53,183 nt of DNA from DASVDK01 sp036381125 [NCBI: Thermodesulfobacteriota bacterium] (GTDB lineage: Bacteria > DASVDK01), in the NCBI GenBank assembly GCA_036381125.1, contig DASVDK010000059.1, positions 1 to 53,183 on the forward strand, given 5' to 3'. Positions 1 through 7,532 of this stretch are shown here, one piece after another; position 1 is the first letter of the stretch; each line of letters starts with the position of its first letter. A program made the position numbers and the translations under genes. The notes under the pieces are model-generated. The model did no database searches and was not told the origin of the DNA. It saw only the letters and a list, made by a program, of their open reading frames with translations.

Positions 1-387
1 CGCGAGCGGATGACCGAGCAGGGTCGGCTCATCCCGAGCGCCGTGGCGCGGGCGGCCTGCTTCATCGCCCACGACATCGCCGCGGCGGCCATCCTCACGC
101 CGACCTCGTCCGGCCGCACGGCGCGGGCGGTCGCGCGCTACCGCCCGTCCCAGCCGATCGTGGCCATCACCCCCGACCAGGCCACCTACCGCCGCCTGGC
201 CCTGTCGTGGGGGGTCACGCCGATCCTGGTGGGCGACCTGCTGTCGACCGACGACATGATCGAGAAGTCGAAGGAGACGGTCCTCAGGACCGGCTTCCTC
301 TCGGAGGGCGACACGCTGGTCATCACGGCGGGCCACCCGGTCGGCGTCTCGGGCAGCACCAACCTCATCACCGCCGTCCGCCTCTGA
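1..387 (+). CDS. pyk: Pyruvate kinase, C-terminal part (5' end outside window)
   Basis: This is the C-terminal domain of pyruvate kinase, the glycolytic enzyme that makes pyruvate and ATP from phosphoenolpyruvate and ADP. The frame is open from base 1, so the start lies upstream of the window. Visible family signatures are the helix SAVARAACFIA, the segment ILTPTSSGRTARAVARYRPSQPIVAITP typical of the effector-binding alpha/beta domain (here broken into ILTPTSSGRTARAV and ARYRPSQPIVAITP), and the closing GDTLVITAGHPVGVSGSTNLI. The final strand and helix are complete and the stop is TGA. Its last base overlaps the ATG of the JAMM gene that follows, so the two genes are probably translationally coupled. 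Only about 128 codons of an expected 470 or so are visible, so nothing can be said about the catalytic barrel. Confidence 0.93.
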   Translation, partial: RERMTEQGRLIPSAVARAACFIAHDIAAAAILTPTSSGRTARAVARYRPSQPIVAITPDQATYRRLALSWGVTPILVGDLLSTDDMIEKSKETVLRTGFLSEGDTLVITAGHPVGVSGSTNLITAVRL

Positions 388-839
388 TGGCCGCGGCGGC
401 CGAGGTCAGGCTCTCCGCCGAGGCGCGCAACGCCGTCCTCGCCCACGGCGCCCGCGACTACCCGCACGAGGCGTGCGGCCTGCTCCTGGCGCCTCGCGGG
501 ACGCCGCTTCGCCTCGTGGAGGCCGCGCCGGTCGCCAACCTCAACACCGAGCGGGCGCACGACCGCTACACCCTCGACCCGGTCGGCTTCCGCCGGGCCG
601 CCGAGGCGGCGGCGGCGCGCGGCCTCGAGGTGGCCGGCGTCTACCACTCACACCCCGACCATCCGGCTCGCCCCTCGGAGACCGATCGCGTCAACGCCTG
701 GGCCGGCTGGACCTACCTCATCCTCCGCGTGGCCGACGGCCGGCCCGAGGAGCTGAACGGCTTCCGCCTCGAGGGAGCCCTCCACGGCTCGGAGGGCGGC
801 GCCTTCGTTCCGGTGCGGCTCGTCGTCGAGCAGGGCTGA
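387..839 (+). CDS. M67 (JAMM/MPN+) family metallopeptidase
   Basis: A 150-residue single-domain JAMM zinc metalloprotease. All expected active-site residues are visible: Glu28 in PHEACG, His87 and His89 in YHSHP, and Ser97 and Asp100 in PSETD. Prokaryotic JAMM proteins of this size typically remove C-terminal residues from ubiquitin-like sulfur carriers (MoaD/ThiS/CysO type) or act in related cysteine/thiamine pathways. No such carrier or adenylyltransferase gene is next to it here, so the partner is unknown. The start ATG overlaps the stop of pyruvate kinase by one base. The family assignment is strong, but the substrate is not known. Confidence 0.9.
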   Translation: MAAAAEVRLSAEARNAVLAHGARDYPHEACGLLLAPRGTPLRLVEAAPVANLNTERAHDRYTLDPVGFRRAAEAAAARGLEVAGVYHSHPDHPARPSETDRVNAWAGWTYLILRVADGRPEELNGFRLEGALHGSEGGAFVPVRLVVEQG

Positions 840-859
840 CCGCCAGGTCGATCCCCCGC

Positions 860-888
860 TTGACAGCGGCGACGCGAGCGGATAGGGT
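860..888 (+). promoter_or_regulatory. Sigma-70-type promoter for the small protein/PilT pair
   Basis: A perfect -35 box TTGACA (860-865) is followed after 17 bases by TAGGGT (883-888), which keeps the key TA...T positions of a -10 box. Transcription would start near 895. A GGAGGGA ribosome site at 909-915 and a GTG start at 918 follow. It lies directly after the JAMM stop codon, so the downstream pair can be expressed separately from pyruvate kinase. Confidence 0.7.
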
Positions 889-917
889 CCCCGCGCTTCG
901 GGTCCGCCGGAGGGAGC

Positions 918-1400
918 GTGTCGGACGAGTACCAGATCCAGACGCACGTGGTCCCGGTCGAGGTGAGCCTCGGCGACGGGCCTCATCTGGTGGGACACAT
1001 GTTTCTCCGCCCGCACACGGCGGGACACGCGGGGCCCGAGACGGTCGCCGATCGGCTGAACGATCGGACCGCGTTCTTCCCGGTGCGGGCCGCGGCGCCC
1101 GAGCCCGCGCTCCTCCTCGTCGGCAAGGCGCAGGTCCGCTACGTGATCGCGCCCGACTCGGGAACGATCGAGCGCGTGGCGTTCCGGCGAGCGGCCGCCG
1201 TCCAGATCGGCGCCTCGATCATGCTCGACGACGGCGAGGTCGTCAGCGGGATCGTCTTCCTCGACGGCGTCCCGGGACAGGTGCGGCCGCTCGACTACCT
1301 CAACGCCATCGAGGACCCGTTCGTCACCCTGGTCCGCCCGGATCAGGAGTACCTGATCAACCGAACCCGGATCCGCTACTTCGTCGACATCACGTCCTGA
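918..1400 (+). CDS. Conserved hypothetical protein, coupled to PilT-like ATPase
   Basis: A 160-residue soluble protein with no signal peptide or membrane segment. I do not recognise the family. The sequence has two halves. The first contains HLVGHMFLRPHTAGHAGPETVADRL, here given as HLVGHMFL and AGPETVADRLNDRTAFFPV, and looks like a beta-rich ligand-binding module. The second carries VQIGASIMLDDGEVVSG and ends in NRTRIRYFVDITS. The gene has its own promoter and a good GGAGGGA ribosome site five bases before the GTG start. It ends 24 bases before the PilT-like gene. The pairing suggests a role in surface attachment or motility control, but this rests only on adjacency. Confidence 0.75.
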   Translation: MSDEYQIQTHVVPVEVSLGDGPHLVGHMFLRPHTAGHAGPETVADRLNDRTAFFPVRAAAPEPALLLVGKAQVRYVIAPDSGTIERVAFRRAAAVQIGASIMLDDGEVVSGIVFLDGVPGQVRPLDYLNAIEDPFVTLVRPDQEYLINRTRIRYFVDITS

Positions 1401-1424
1401 CGCGGGGACGCTCCCGGAGACCGG

Positions 1425-2939
1425 ATGCCGCAACTCGACTCGTTCTTCAAGGTCATGCTCGCCCAGGCCGGCGCGGAGGTGCGGATCGCCGCCGACGCCG
1501 AACCGCAGCTCAGGAGCGCCGGATCGGCCAGGCCGCTCGTCGCGAAGAAGCTCTCCGCCGCCCAGGTGCGCTTCCTCGTCGGGGAGATCGCCACGGAGGC
1601 CGCGAAGGCGGCCCTCCTCGCCGACGGCGCGGCGCAGTTCACCTACGAGCCGGCCGGCCTCGGCGCCGTCGAGGCGCTCGTCCGCGACTGGGGCGGACGG
1701 ACGGAGGCGCGCTTCCGGCCGGCGGGCGCCGCCCCCTCGCACGACGCCCCCGCGGCGGCGGCGCCGGCGCCGCCGCCGCGGGCCGCCCGCGTCGCGGCCG
1801 GCGAGCCGCCCATCAACGCGCTCTTCCGCCGCATGGTGGAGATGAGCGCCTCGGACCTCCACCTGTCGACCGGCGAGAAGCCGATGGTCCGCGCCCACGG
1901 CGACATGGTGCGCTTCGACGACGCGGCGGCCTTCACCGCCCAGTCGATGCGCGCGCTGCTCGACCCGATCATGCCCGAGCGCAACCGCAAGGAGTTCGAC
2001 GCGGTCCACGACACCGACTTCGCCTACGAGATCAAGGGCCTCGCGCGCTTCCGCGCCAACGTCTTCATGGACCGCAAGGGCCCGGGCGCGGTCTTCCGCG
2101 TGATCCCGAGCGAGATCATCACGGCCGAGCAGCTCGGGCTCTCCCCGGAGGTCCAGAACCTCTGCTACCTCACGAAGGGGCTCGTCCTCGTCACCGGCCC
2201 GACCGGCAGCGGGAAGTCGACGACGCTCTGCGCGATGGTCGACCTCATCAACCGCAAGCGGAACGACCACGTCATCACCATCGAGGACCCGATCGAGTTC
2301 GTCCACGAGAACAAGAACTGCCTCATCAACCAGCGCGAGGTGGGCGAGCACACCGAGAGCTTCAAGCGCGCCCTGCGAGCCGCGCTGCGCGAGGACCCCG
2401 ACATCATCCTGGTCGGCGAGATGCGCGACCTCGAGACGATCGCGATCGCCATCGAGACGGCCGAGACGGGGCACCTGGTCTTCGGGACGCTGCACACCAG
2501 CACCGCCCCCTCGACGGTCGACCGCATCATCGACCAGTTCCCGAGCGATCGGCAGTCGCAGATCCGCGTCATGCTCTCGGAGTCGCTCAAGGGGGTCATC
2601 AGCCAGACGCTCTGCAAGAAGATCGGCGGCGGGCGCGTGGCGGCGATGGAGACGCTGATCGTCACCCCGGCGGTGTCGAACCTGATCCGCGAGGGCAAGA
2701 CCTTCCAGATCCCCTCGATCATGCAGACCTCGCGCAAGCAGGGGATGGTGCTCCTCAACGACGCGCTCTTCGAGCTGGTCCAGGCGAAGAAGGTGGAGCC
2801 GAAGGAGGCCTACATGAAGGCGGTCGACAAGGCGGGGCTCGCCACCATGCTCAAGTCGGCCGGCCACAGGCTCGACTTCCTCGAGGCCGCCCCGAAGCCG
2901 GGGGAGGCGGCGACGCCGGCGGCCGCCGGGAAGGCGTAG
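1425..2939 (+). CDS. pilT: PilT/PilU-like type IV pilus retraction ATPase with duplicated N-terminal domain
   Basis: A cytoplasmic hexameric secretion-type ATPase that powers pilus retraction. The core has the Walker A GPTGSGKST (258-266), the Asp-box segment ITIEDPIEF (about 285-292), Walker B IILVGEMRD (327-335) and the His-box GHLVFGTLHT (349-358). It is 504 residues long, about 130-150 longer than a usual PilT. The extra N-terminus (about 4-98) aligns with the normal PilT N-domain (about 130-226): DSFFKVMLAQ matches NALFRRMVEM, EPQLRS matches KPMVRA, and FTYEPAGL matches FAYEIKGL. The protein therefore carries a degenerate second copy of its own N-domain, joined by an Ala/Pro linker (about 100-128). 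A C-terminal Ala/Pro-rich tail ends the protein. No pilin or pilus-assembly gene is adjacent, so PilU-like or regulatory roles remain possible. Confidence 0.9.
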   Translation: MPQLDSFFKVMLAQAGAEVRIAADAEPQLRSAGSARPLVAKKLSAAQVRFLVGEIATEAAKAALLADGAAQFTYEPAGLGAVEALVRDWGGRTEARFRPAGAAPSHDAPAAAAPAPPPRAARVAAGEPPINALFRRMVEMSASDLHLSTGEKPMVRAHGDMVRFDDAAAFTAQSMRALLDPIMPERNRKEFDAVHDTDFAYEIKGLARFRANVFMDRKGPGAVFRVIPSEIITAEQLGLSPEVQNLCYLTKGLVLVTGPTGSGKSTTLCAMVDLINRKRNDHVITIEDPIEFVHENKNCLINQREVGEHTESFKRALRAALREDPDIILVGEMRDLETIAIAIETAETGHLVFGTLHTSTAPSTVDRIIDQFPSDRQSQIRVMLSESLKGVISQTLCKKIGGGRVAAMETLIVTPAVSNLIREGKTFQIPSIMQTSRKQGMVLLNDALFELVQAKKVEPKEAYMKAVDKAGLATMLKSAGHRLDFLEAAPKPGEAATPAAAGKA

Positions 2940-2973
2940 TTCCCCGAGCGAAACGCGGCCACCCCGGCCGCCG

Positions 2974-4062
2974 CTACAGCTCCTCGACCGCGTGCGCGAT
3001 CGAGGAGGCGACGAAGTCGAGCTCCCGCTCGGCCGCGACCAGGGGCGGCAGGAGCCGCACCACGCGGCCGCCGGCCGGCGGAGCCGCCACGAGGATGCGG
3101 TCGAGCGCGAGCGCCCGGACGAGCGCCTCGGCGGCCGCGGGGTTGGCGCACTCGACGGCCCAGGCGAGCCCCGCCCCCCGCACCTCCACGACGGCGTCGC
3201 TCTCCTCCCAGTCGATCCGGTGAAGCGCCTCCCCGAACCCCGACCCGACGCGGGTCACGTCGGCGAGCAGGGCCGCGTCGGCCAGGACGTCGAGTGCGGC
3301 CGCCGCGGCGGCGCAGGCGATGGACGACGGCCAGGCCTCGGCGTCGGCGAGGGCGCCCGCGGCGAGCGTCTCGGCCACCACGCCGGCGTCGCCGATCCGC
3401 TCGGCCACGGCCGGCGCGGCGAGCAGCACGGCGAGCCGGCCGAACTCCCCCGCGAGCCCCCCGACGACGACCAGGTCGGCCGCGAGCCCGACCGCCTCGG
3501 CCGCCACCAGCGTGCCGAGGCGCCCGGGACCGAGCGGCCGCTCGTCGGCGAGGAGCAGGACGCCCGCGTCGCGTGCGCGCCGGACGAGACGCCAGGTGTC
3601 GCCCGGGTCGCGAGGGGCGAGCGTGGCCGACGGCAGCGGCTCCACGACGAGCGCCTCGCGCCCGGTGAGCAGGCGCGCGGCCGCGAGCCCGGTCTCGAGC
3701 GCCGCGAGGCCGGAGCCGAAGACGCCGAGCGGCGTCAACCCTGCCGGGGCGATCCGCGCGAGCCGCGCCGCCACCGCGGCCATCCCCGGATCGACCAGCA
3801 GGGGGCTCGCCGCCGCGCCGGCCGAGGCCGCCTCGCGCGCCGCGGCCGTCAGGGCCGGATGCGCGTGCCCGAGCGGCCGCTCCGGTCCCCCCGCCGCGTC
3901 GAGGTACTGCTCGCGGTCGAGGCCGAGGAGGTAGAGGCCGGACGCCTGCCGCGCGACCCGGCCGTACCCGAGGCGCGCCGCGGCCCGCACCCGCGCCGCG
4001 TCGAGGCCGCGGGGCGGGTCGATCGCGGCGCCCCGCCGCGCCTCGCGCCGGCGAGCGGTCAC
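2974..4062 (-). CDS. Class III aminotransferase-like protein lacking the PLP lysine (probable pseudoenzyme)
   Basis: A 362-residue protein with the fold signatures of class III aminotransferases: GHAHPAL near the N-terminus, GSGLAALETGLAAAR where active enzymes have GSGTEA, LLLADERPLGPGRLG for the usual LLIADEVQTGFGRTG, SSIACAAAAAALDVL, VVEVRGAGL and VVRLLPPL near the end. The motif that should carry the cofactor-binding lysine (AKGLGGG) reads VGGLAGEFG, so the lysine is a glycine. The segment with the tyrosine-histidine-glycine that stacks on PLP is also deleted, which explains the short length. It is probably not a transaminase. Its start overlaps the stop of the upstream LivG-like gene by four bases, so it belongs to the CoA-transferase operon. 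A structural, regulatory or altered-chemistry role is possible. Confidence 0.75.
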   Translation of the reverse strand: MTARRREARRGAAIDPPRGLDAARVRAAARLGYGRVARQASGLYLLGLDREQYLDAAGGPERPLGHAHPALTAAAREAASAGAAASPLLVDPGMAAVAARLARIAPAGLTPLGVFGSGLAALETGLAAARLLTGREALVVEPLPSATLAPRDPGDTWRLVRRARDAGVLLLADERPLGPGRLGTLVAAEAVGLAADLVVVGGLAGEFGRLAVLLAAPAVAERIGDAGVVAETLAAGALADAEAWPSSIACAAAAAALDVLADAALLADVTRVGSGFGEALHRIDWEESDAVVEVRGAGLAWAVECANPAAAEALVRALALDRILVAAPPAGGRVVRLLPPLVAAERELDFVASSIAHAVEEL

Positions 4063-4814
4063 GGCCGCGCCGTGCGCGGCCGGGCGTCGTCCAGCCGGTC
4101 ATCGCCCAGGTAGGCCTCGATGACCGTCGGGTCCGCCGAGACCGCCGCCGGCGTCCCCGACGCGATCACCTCGCCGTGGTGCAGGACGACGATCCTGTCG
4201 GAGAGCGCCATGACCGCGCGCATGACGTGCTCGATGACGACCAGCGCCATCCCCGCCTCCCGCAGCCGGCCGAGCGCTGCCACCCTGTCGTCCGTCTCGC
4301 CCGCGGTGAGGCCGGCCAGCGTCTCGTCGAGCAGGAGCACCGCCGGCTCGGTGGCGAGCGCGCGCGCGATCTCGAGGCGCTTGCGCAGGCCGAGGGGGAG
4401 GCTCGCGGCCGGCGCGTCGGCTCGCGCCTCGAGGCCGACCCGCGCCAGGGCCCGCCGGGCGGCGTCGAGCGCCGCCCGGCGCGCCGGATGGCGGACGAGG
4501 GCGGCCACCGCGACGTTCTCGAGCACCGAGAGGCGGGCAAAGGGCCGGACGAGCTGGAACGTGCGGGCGACCCCGAGCCGGCAGACCTCGTGAGGCGGCC
4601 GCCCGGTGAGGTCGCGCTCGCCGAGGCGCACCCGGCCGGCGTCGGGCCGCAGGAACCCCGAGAGGACGGCGAAGAGCGTGGTCTTGCCGGCGCCGTTGGG
4701 CCCGATGAGACCGACGATCTCCCCCGGCGCGACCGTGAGGCTCACGCCGGCCAGCGCCGTGAGGCCCCCGAAGCGCTTGACGACCCCCTCGGCGACGAGC
4801 GCGGCAGGCGTCAC
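4059..4814 (-). CDS. livG: Orphan LivG-type ABC transporter ATP-binding protein
   Basis: A 251-residue ATPase of the branched-chain amino acid (HAAT) importer type. Walker A GPNGAGKTT, the LivG-type signature LPLGLRKRLEIARAL, Walker B VLLLDETLAGL and the switch histidine in VVIEHVM are all visible, as is the C-terminal EAYLG that marks LivG proteins. The GTG start at 4814 was chosen because it overlaps the TGA of the CaiB gene in a GTGA pattern used repeatedly in this region. No permease, binding protein or LivF is nearby, so it must work with components encoded elsewhere, perhaps with one of the two full Liv systems 22-37 kb away. Its placement after three CoA-transferase genes suggests organic acid uptake. 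Confidence 0.9.
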   Translation of the reverse strand: MTPAALVAEGVVKRFGGLTALAGVSLTVAPGEIVGLIGPNGAGKTTLFAVLSGFLRPDAGRVRLGERDLTGRPPHEVCRLGVARTFQLVRPFARLSVLENVAVAALVRHPARRAALDAARRALARVGLEARADAPAASLPLGLRKRLEIARALATEPAVLLLDETLAGLTAGETDDRVAALGRLREAGMALVVIEHVMRAVMALSDRIVVLHHGEVIASGTPAAVSADPTVIEAYLGDDRLDDARPRTARP

Positions 4815-6004
4815 CGCACCGCACCCGAGGCGCGCATGCGCGCGATGTCGGCGGCGTCGTAGCCGATCTCCGCGAGGATCTCGTCGGTGTGCTCGCCGAG
4901 GCGCGGCGGCGGGCGCCGGATCGCGGTCGGCGCGGCGTCGCCCTGCCAGGGCACGCCGGGCATGCGAACCGTGCCGGCCGTCGCGTGCTCCACGGCGGCC
5001 AGCATCCCGCGCGCCTCGACCACCGGGTCGGCCAATGCCGCGTCGAGCGTCCGGATGGGCGCGGCCGGGATGCCGGCCGCCTCGAGCCGCCCCATCCACT
5101 CGGCCACCGGCTTCGTGGCGAACGCCGCCTCGAGGAGCGGCAGCAGCGCCTCCCGGTGGGCGACGCGATCGGGGTTCGTGGCGAACCGGGGGTCGTCCTT
5201 CAGGTCCGGCCGCTCGAGGAGGTCGCAGAGGCTCCGCCAGAACTTGTCGTTCGTGACGCAGACGACGAGGTCGCCGTCGGCCGCGCGGAAGCCCTGATAC
5301 GGCGCGATCTGCGGGTGCGCCGAGCCCCAGCGCGTCGGCGGCCGGCCGGTGGCCGCGAACCCGGTGACCAGGGTCGAGAGGAAGGCGATCAGGCTGTCGT
5401 AGAGCGCGGCGTCCACGACGCCGCCCCGGCCCCCCCGCGCCGCACGCGCGTGGAGCGCGGCCACGATGGCGATGGCGGCGTTCATGCCGGTGAGGACGTC
5501 CGCGATCGCGATGCCGACCTTCACCGGCGGCCCGTCGGCCTCGCCGGTCACGGACATCACCCCCGAGGCGGCCTGCACGACGAGGTCGTATCCCGGCCGG
5601 TCGCGCCCCGGCCCGGTCTGGCCGAAGGCCGAGATGGAGCAGTAGACGAGACCCGGATGGGCGGCCGTGAGGGCGCGCGCGCCGAGGCCGAGCCGCTCCG
5701 CCACGCCGGGCCGAAAGTTCTCCACCACCACGTCGGCCCTCGCGGCCAGCCGGCGCGCCGCCTCGAGGGCGGCCGCCTGCTTGAGGTCGAGCGCAAGGCT
5801 CCGCTTGTTGCGGTTGATTGCGAGGAAGTAGGTGCTCTCGCCCCCCTGGAAGGGCGGTCCCCAGCTGCGCGTCTCGTCGCCGGTCGCCGCCGGTTCCACC
5901 TTCACCACGTCGGCGCCGAGGTCGCCGAGGATCATCGTGCAGTACGGACCGGCCAGGACGCGGGTGAGGTCGAGCACGCGGATGCCGGACAGGGGCAGCG
6001 TCAT
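4811..6004 (-). CDS. CaiB/BaiF family (family III) CoA-transferase
   Basis: A 397-residue family III CoA-transferase, which moves CoA between a CoA-thioester donor and a carboxylic acid through an aspartyl-CoA intermediate. The N-terminal signature GIRVLDLTRVLAGPYCTMIL, the segment NRNKRSLALDLK, VVVENFRPGV and the catalytic Asp169 in VGIAIADVLTG are all present. Asp169 falls at the same number as in formyl-CoA transferase. Length is normal for the family. The gene overlaps both neighbours by four bases, which places it in one transcript with a two-subunit CoA-transferase and an orphan LivG. The acid substrate cannot be read from the sequence. Confidence 0.93.
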   Translation of the reverse strand: MTLPLSGIRVLDLTRVLAGPYCTMILGDLGADVVKVEPAATGDETRSWGPPFQGGESTYFLAINRNKRSLALDLKQAAALEAARRLAARADVVVENFRPGVAERLGLGARALTAAHPGLVYCSISAFGQTGPGRDRPGYDLVVQAASGVMSVTGEADGPPVKVGIAIADVLTGMNAAIAIVAALHARAARGGRGGVVDAALYDSLIAFLSTLVTGFAATGRPPTRWGSAHPQIAPYQGFRAADGDLVVCVTNDKFWRSLCDLLERPDLKDDPRFATNPDRVAHREALLPLLEAAFATKPVAEWMGRLEAAGIPAAPIRTLDAALADPVVEARGMLAAVEHATAGTVRMPGVPWQGDAAPTAIRRPPPRLGEHTDEILAEIGYDAADIARMRASGAVR

Positions 6005-6741
6005 CGGAACTCCAGGTCGCGCACGCGCGCGGGGTCGAGGTCGTCGAGGATGGCGCGCTCGTCGGCCGTCGGGGGCGGCGTGACGGGCACGCCCGCCTCG
6101 CGCCCGCCGACCGGGCCGATGGGGAAGCCGGTCGCGGCGCGCACCTCGTCGAGCGTGACCCCCTCGTGGACGCTCTCCACCGCGAGCCGGCCCTCGACGC
6201 GGGCGAGGACGGCGAGCGGCGTCACCACCGCGTCGACGTTGCCCGCGGCGGTGCGAAAGTCGAGGCGCTCGACGAAGCTCCTCGGGTCGTGACGGCTGCG
6301 CCAGAGGAGGACGCGCCGCGCCGTCGGCATGAGACAGGCGCTCCCCGCGCCGCCCGGCAGCTTCGTCCGGGGTCGGGCGAGGTCGCCGATGGCGCTCATG
6401 TTGATGGCGCCGGTCGGGTCGATCTGCACGCCCGACAGGAACACCACGTCGAGGCCGCCGCGCGCCGAGAGGTCGAAGGTGTCCATGAGCGGGAAGACCG
6501 CCGGCGAGCCGGTGAGCATGTCGGACCCCACGGTCGACCCCGAGCGCGGCGCCGGCGGCGCGGCGCCGACGCCGCCCGGGATGTTGAGCGGGGTCAGCCG
6601 CGGCGCGTGGCGCCGCTGGGCGAGGCGCGTCGCCAGGAGCGGGAGCGGCGAGGCGACGCCGTAGAAGACCGTCTCGCCGTCCCGGAGGCGGCGGGCCATC
6701 GCGACGATCATCTGGGTCGCGACGTCGCGGCCGGCCGTCAC
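6001..6741 (-). CDS. CoA-transferase subunit B (glutaconate/IpdB-like)
   Basis: A 246-residue beta-type subunit of a family I CoA-transferase. The GTG at 6741 was chosen because it overlaps the stop of subunit A in GTGA form and matches the family's usual length. Visible features are the N-terminal ATQMIVAMARRLRDGETVFYG (here ATQMIVAMARRL), the strand DVVFLSGVQIDPTGAINMSAIG (DVVFLSGVQIDPTGAINMS), and the closing DPARVRDLEFR, which is typical of the IpdB/GctB branch. The Glu-Asn-Gly catalytic motif of classical enzymes is not seen; LNIPGGVG stands near that place. From what I recall, IpdAB proteins also lack it and act as ring-cleaving hydrolases, so a hydrolase role is possible. It must pair with subunit A directly upstream. 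Confidence 0.85.
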   Translation of the reverse strand: MTAGRDVATQMIVAMARRLRDGETVFYGVASPLPLLATRLAQRRHAPRLTPLNIPGGVGAAPPAPRSGSTVGSDMLTGSPAVFPLMDTFDLSARGGLDVVFLSGVQIDPTGAINMSAIGDLARPRTKLPGGAGSACLMPTARRVLLWRSRHDPRSFVERLDFRTAAGNVDAVVTPLAVLARVEGRLAVESVHEGVTLDEVRAATGFPIGPVGGREAGVPVTPPPTADERAILDDLDPARVRDLEFR

Positions 6742-7532
6742 CGCGCCGCCTCGAGATGGGCGGCGAGCCGCGCGGGGTCCTTCGCCACGCCGAGCCACTC
6801 GGCGAGCGCCGCGGCGTCGACCTCGTAGAGACCGTGGCAGGAGCCGGGCCAGGCGCCGCACGGGGCGTGCACGACGGCGGCCACGGCGAAGCCGGGCACC
6901 TGCGTCAGCTCGGGCTGGGCGGCCAGCTCCGCCGACGGGACCAGGCGCTCGGCGGTGAGGATCACGCGGCGCGCGGCGCGCGCCATGAGCGGGTCCTCGT
7001 ACGGCGCGCCGAGGATTCGGCCGTTGCCCTCGGCGTCGGCGGCCTGCACGTGCAGCACCGCCCAGTCGGGCCGGATCGACGGGATCACGACGACCTCGCC
7101 GCCGCGGCCGTAGGGGTCCGCGACGCGGCGCCATCCCCGCGCGGCCGGCAGGTCGCTGCCGTCGAGGCCGGCCACCGGCTGGAACGGGACGCCGAAGGCG
7201 GCGCCGCGTAGCGCGGCGATGACCGTCGTGCAGGCGTGCTCGGCCGCGGTCACGGCGCCCGACTCGACGGCGCGCCGGTAGGCCGGCGCCATGCCCTGGG
7301 TCTCGTAGCCGACGTACCCCGCGTGGACCGCCGCGACGGCGCCGGCCGCGCAGAGCAGGTCGACGTCGTAGGCGGCGGCGGTCTTGACCAGCTCGAGCCG
7401 CCGGCGCCCGGCGCGGGCGAGGGCGCGCGCGAACGCGGCCGGGATGCGGTGCACGAGGTTGCCGCCGAGCGCGAGCGTGTCGCCGTCGCGGACGAGCGCG
7501 GCCGCCTCGGCGAGCGAGACGACCTTACTCAT
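6738..7532 (-). CDS. CoA-transferase subunit A (glutaconate/IpdA-like)
   Basis: A 264-residue alpha-type subunit of a family I CoA-transferase. Signatures are the N-terminal SLAEAAALVRDGDTLALGGN, the segment LELVKTAAAYDVDLL, GYVGYETQG and the GVPFQPVAGLDGSDLP strand that in IpdA-type subunits lines the active site. Glu98 in TAAEHA lies in the region where IpdA-type subunits carry their functional acidic residue. The start ATG overlaps the stop of the upstream DUF169 gene by eight bases, and the stop overlaps subunit B by four. The complex is cytoplasmic. Context with DUF169, CaiB and acyl-CoA genes suggests processing of an organic acid or a degradation intermediate as its CoA ester. Confidence 0.87.
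   Translation of the reverse strand: MSKVVSLAEAAALVRDGDTLALGGNLVHRIPAAFARALARAGRRRLELVKTAAAYDVDLLCAAGAVAAVHAGYVGYETQGMAPAYRRAVESGAVTAAEHACTTVIAALRGAAFGVPFQPVAGLDGSDLPAARGWRRVADPYGRGGEVVVIPSIRPDWAVLHVQAADAEGNGRILGAPYEDPLMARAARRVILTAERLVPSAELAAQPELTQVPGFAVAAVVHAPCGAWPGSCHGLYEVDAAALAEWLGVAKDPARLAAHLEAAR

Noticed and set aside
648-2867. A 739-codon - strand frame antisense to the first + strand genes.
   Set aside because: Its composition (Arg, Asp, Val, Leu, Gly in periodic patterns) is the typical antisense shadow of high-GC coding DNA, and all domain evidence is on the + strand.
4059-5099. An N-terminal extension of about 95 residues on the orphan LivG.
   Set aside because: The extension is an Arg/Gly/Ala-rich shadow of the CaiB gene. 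GTG 4814 in a GTGA overlap gives the family length.
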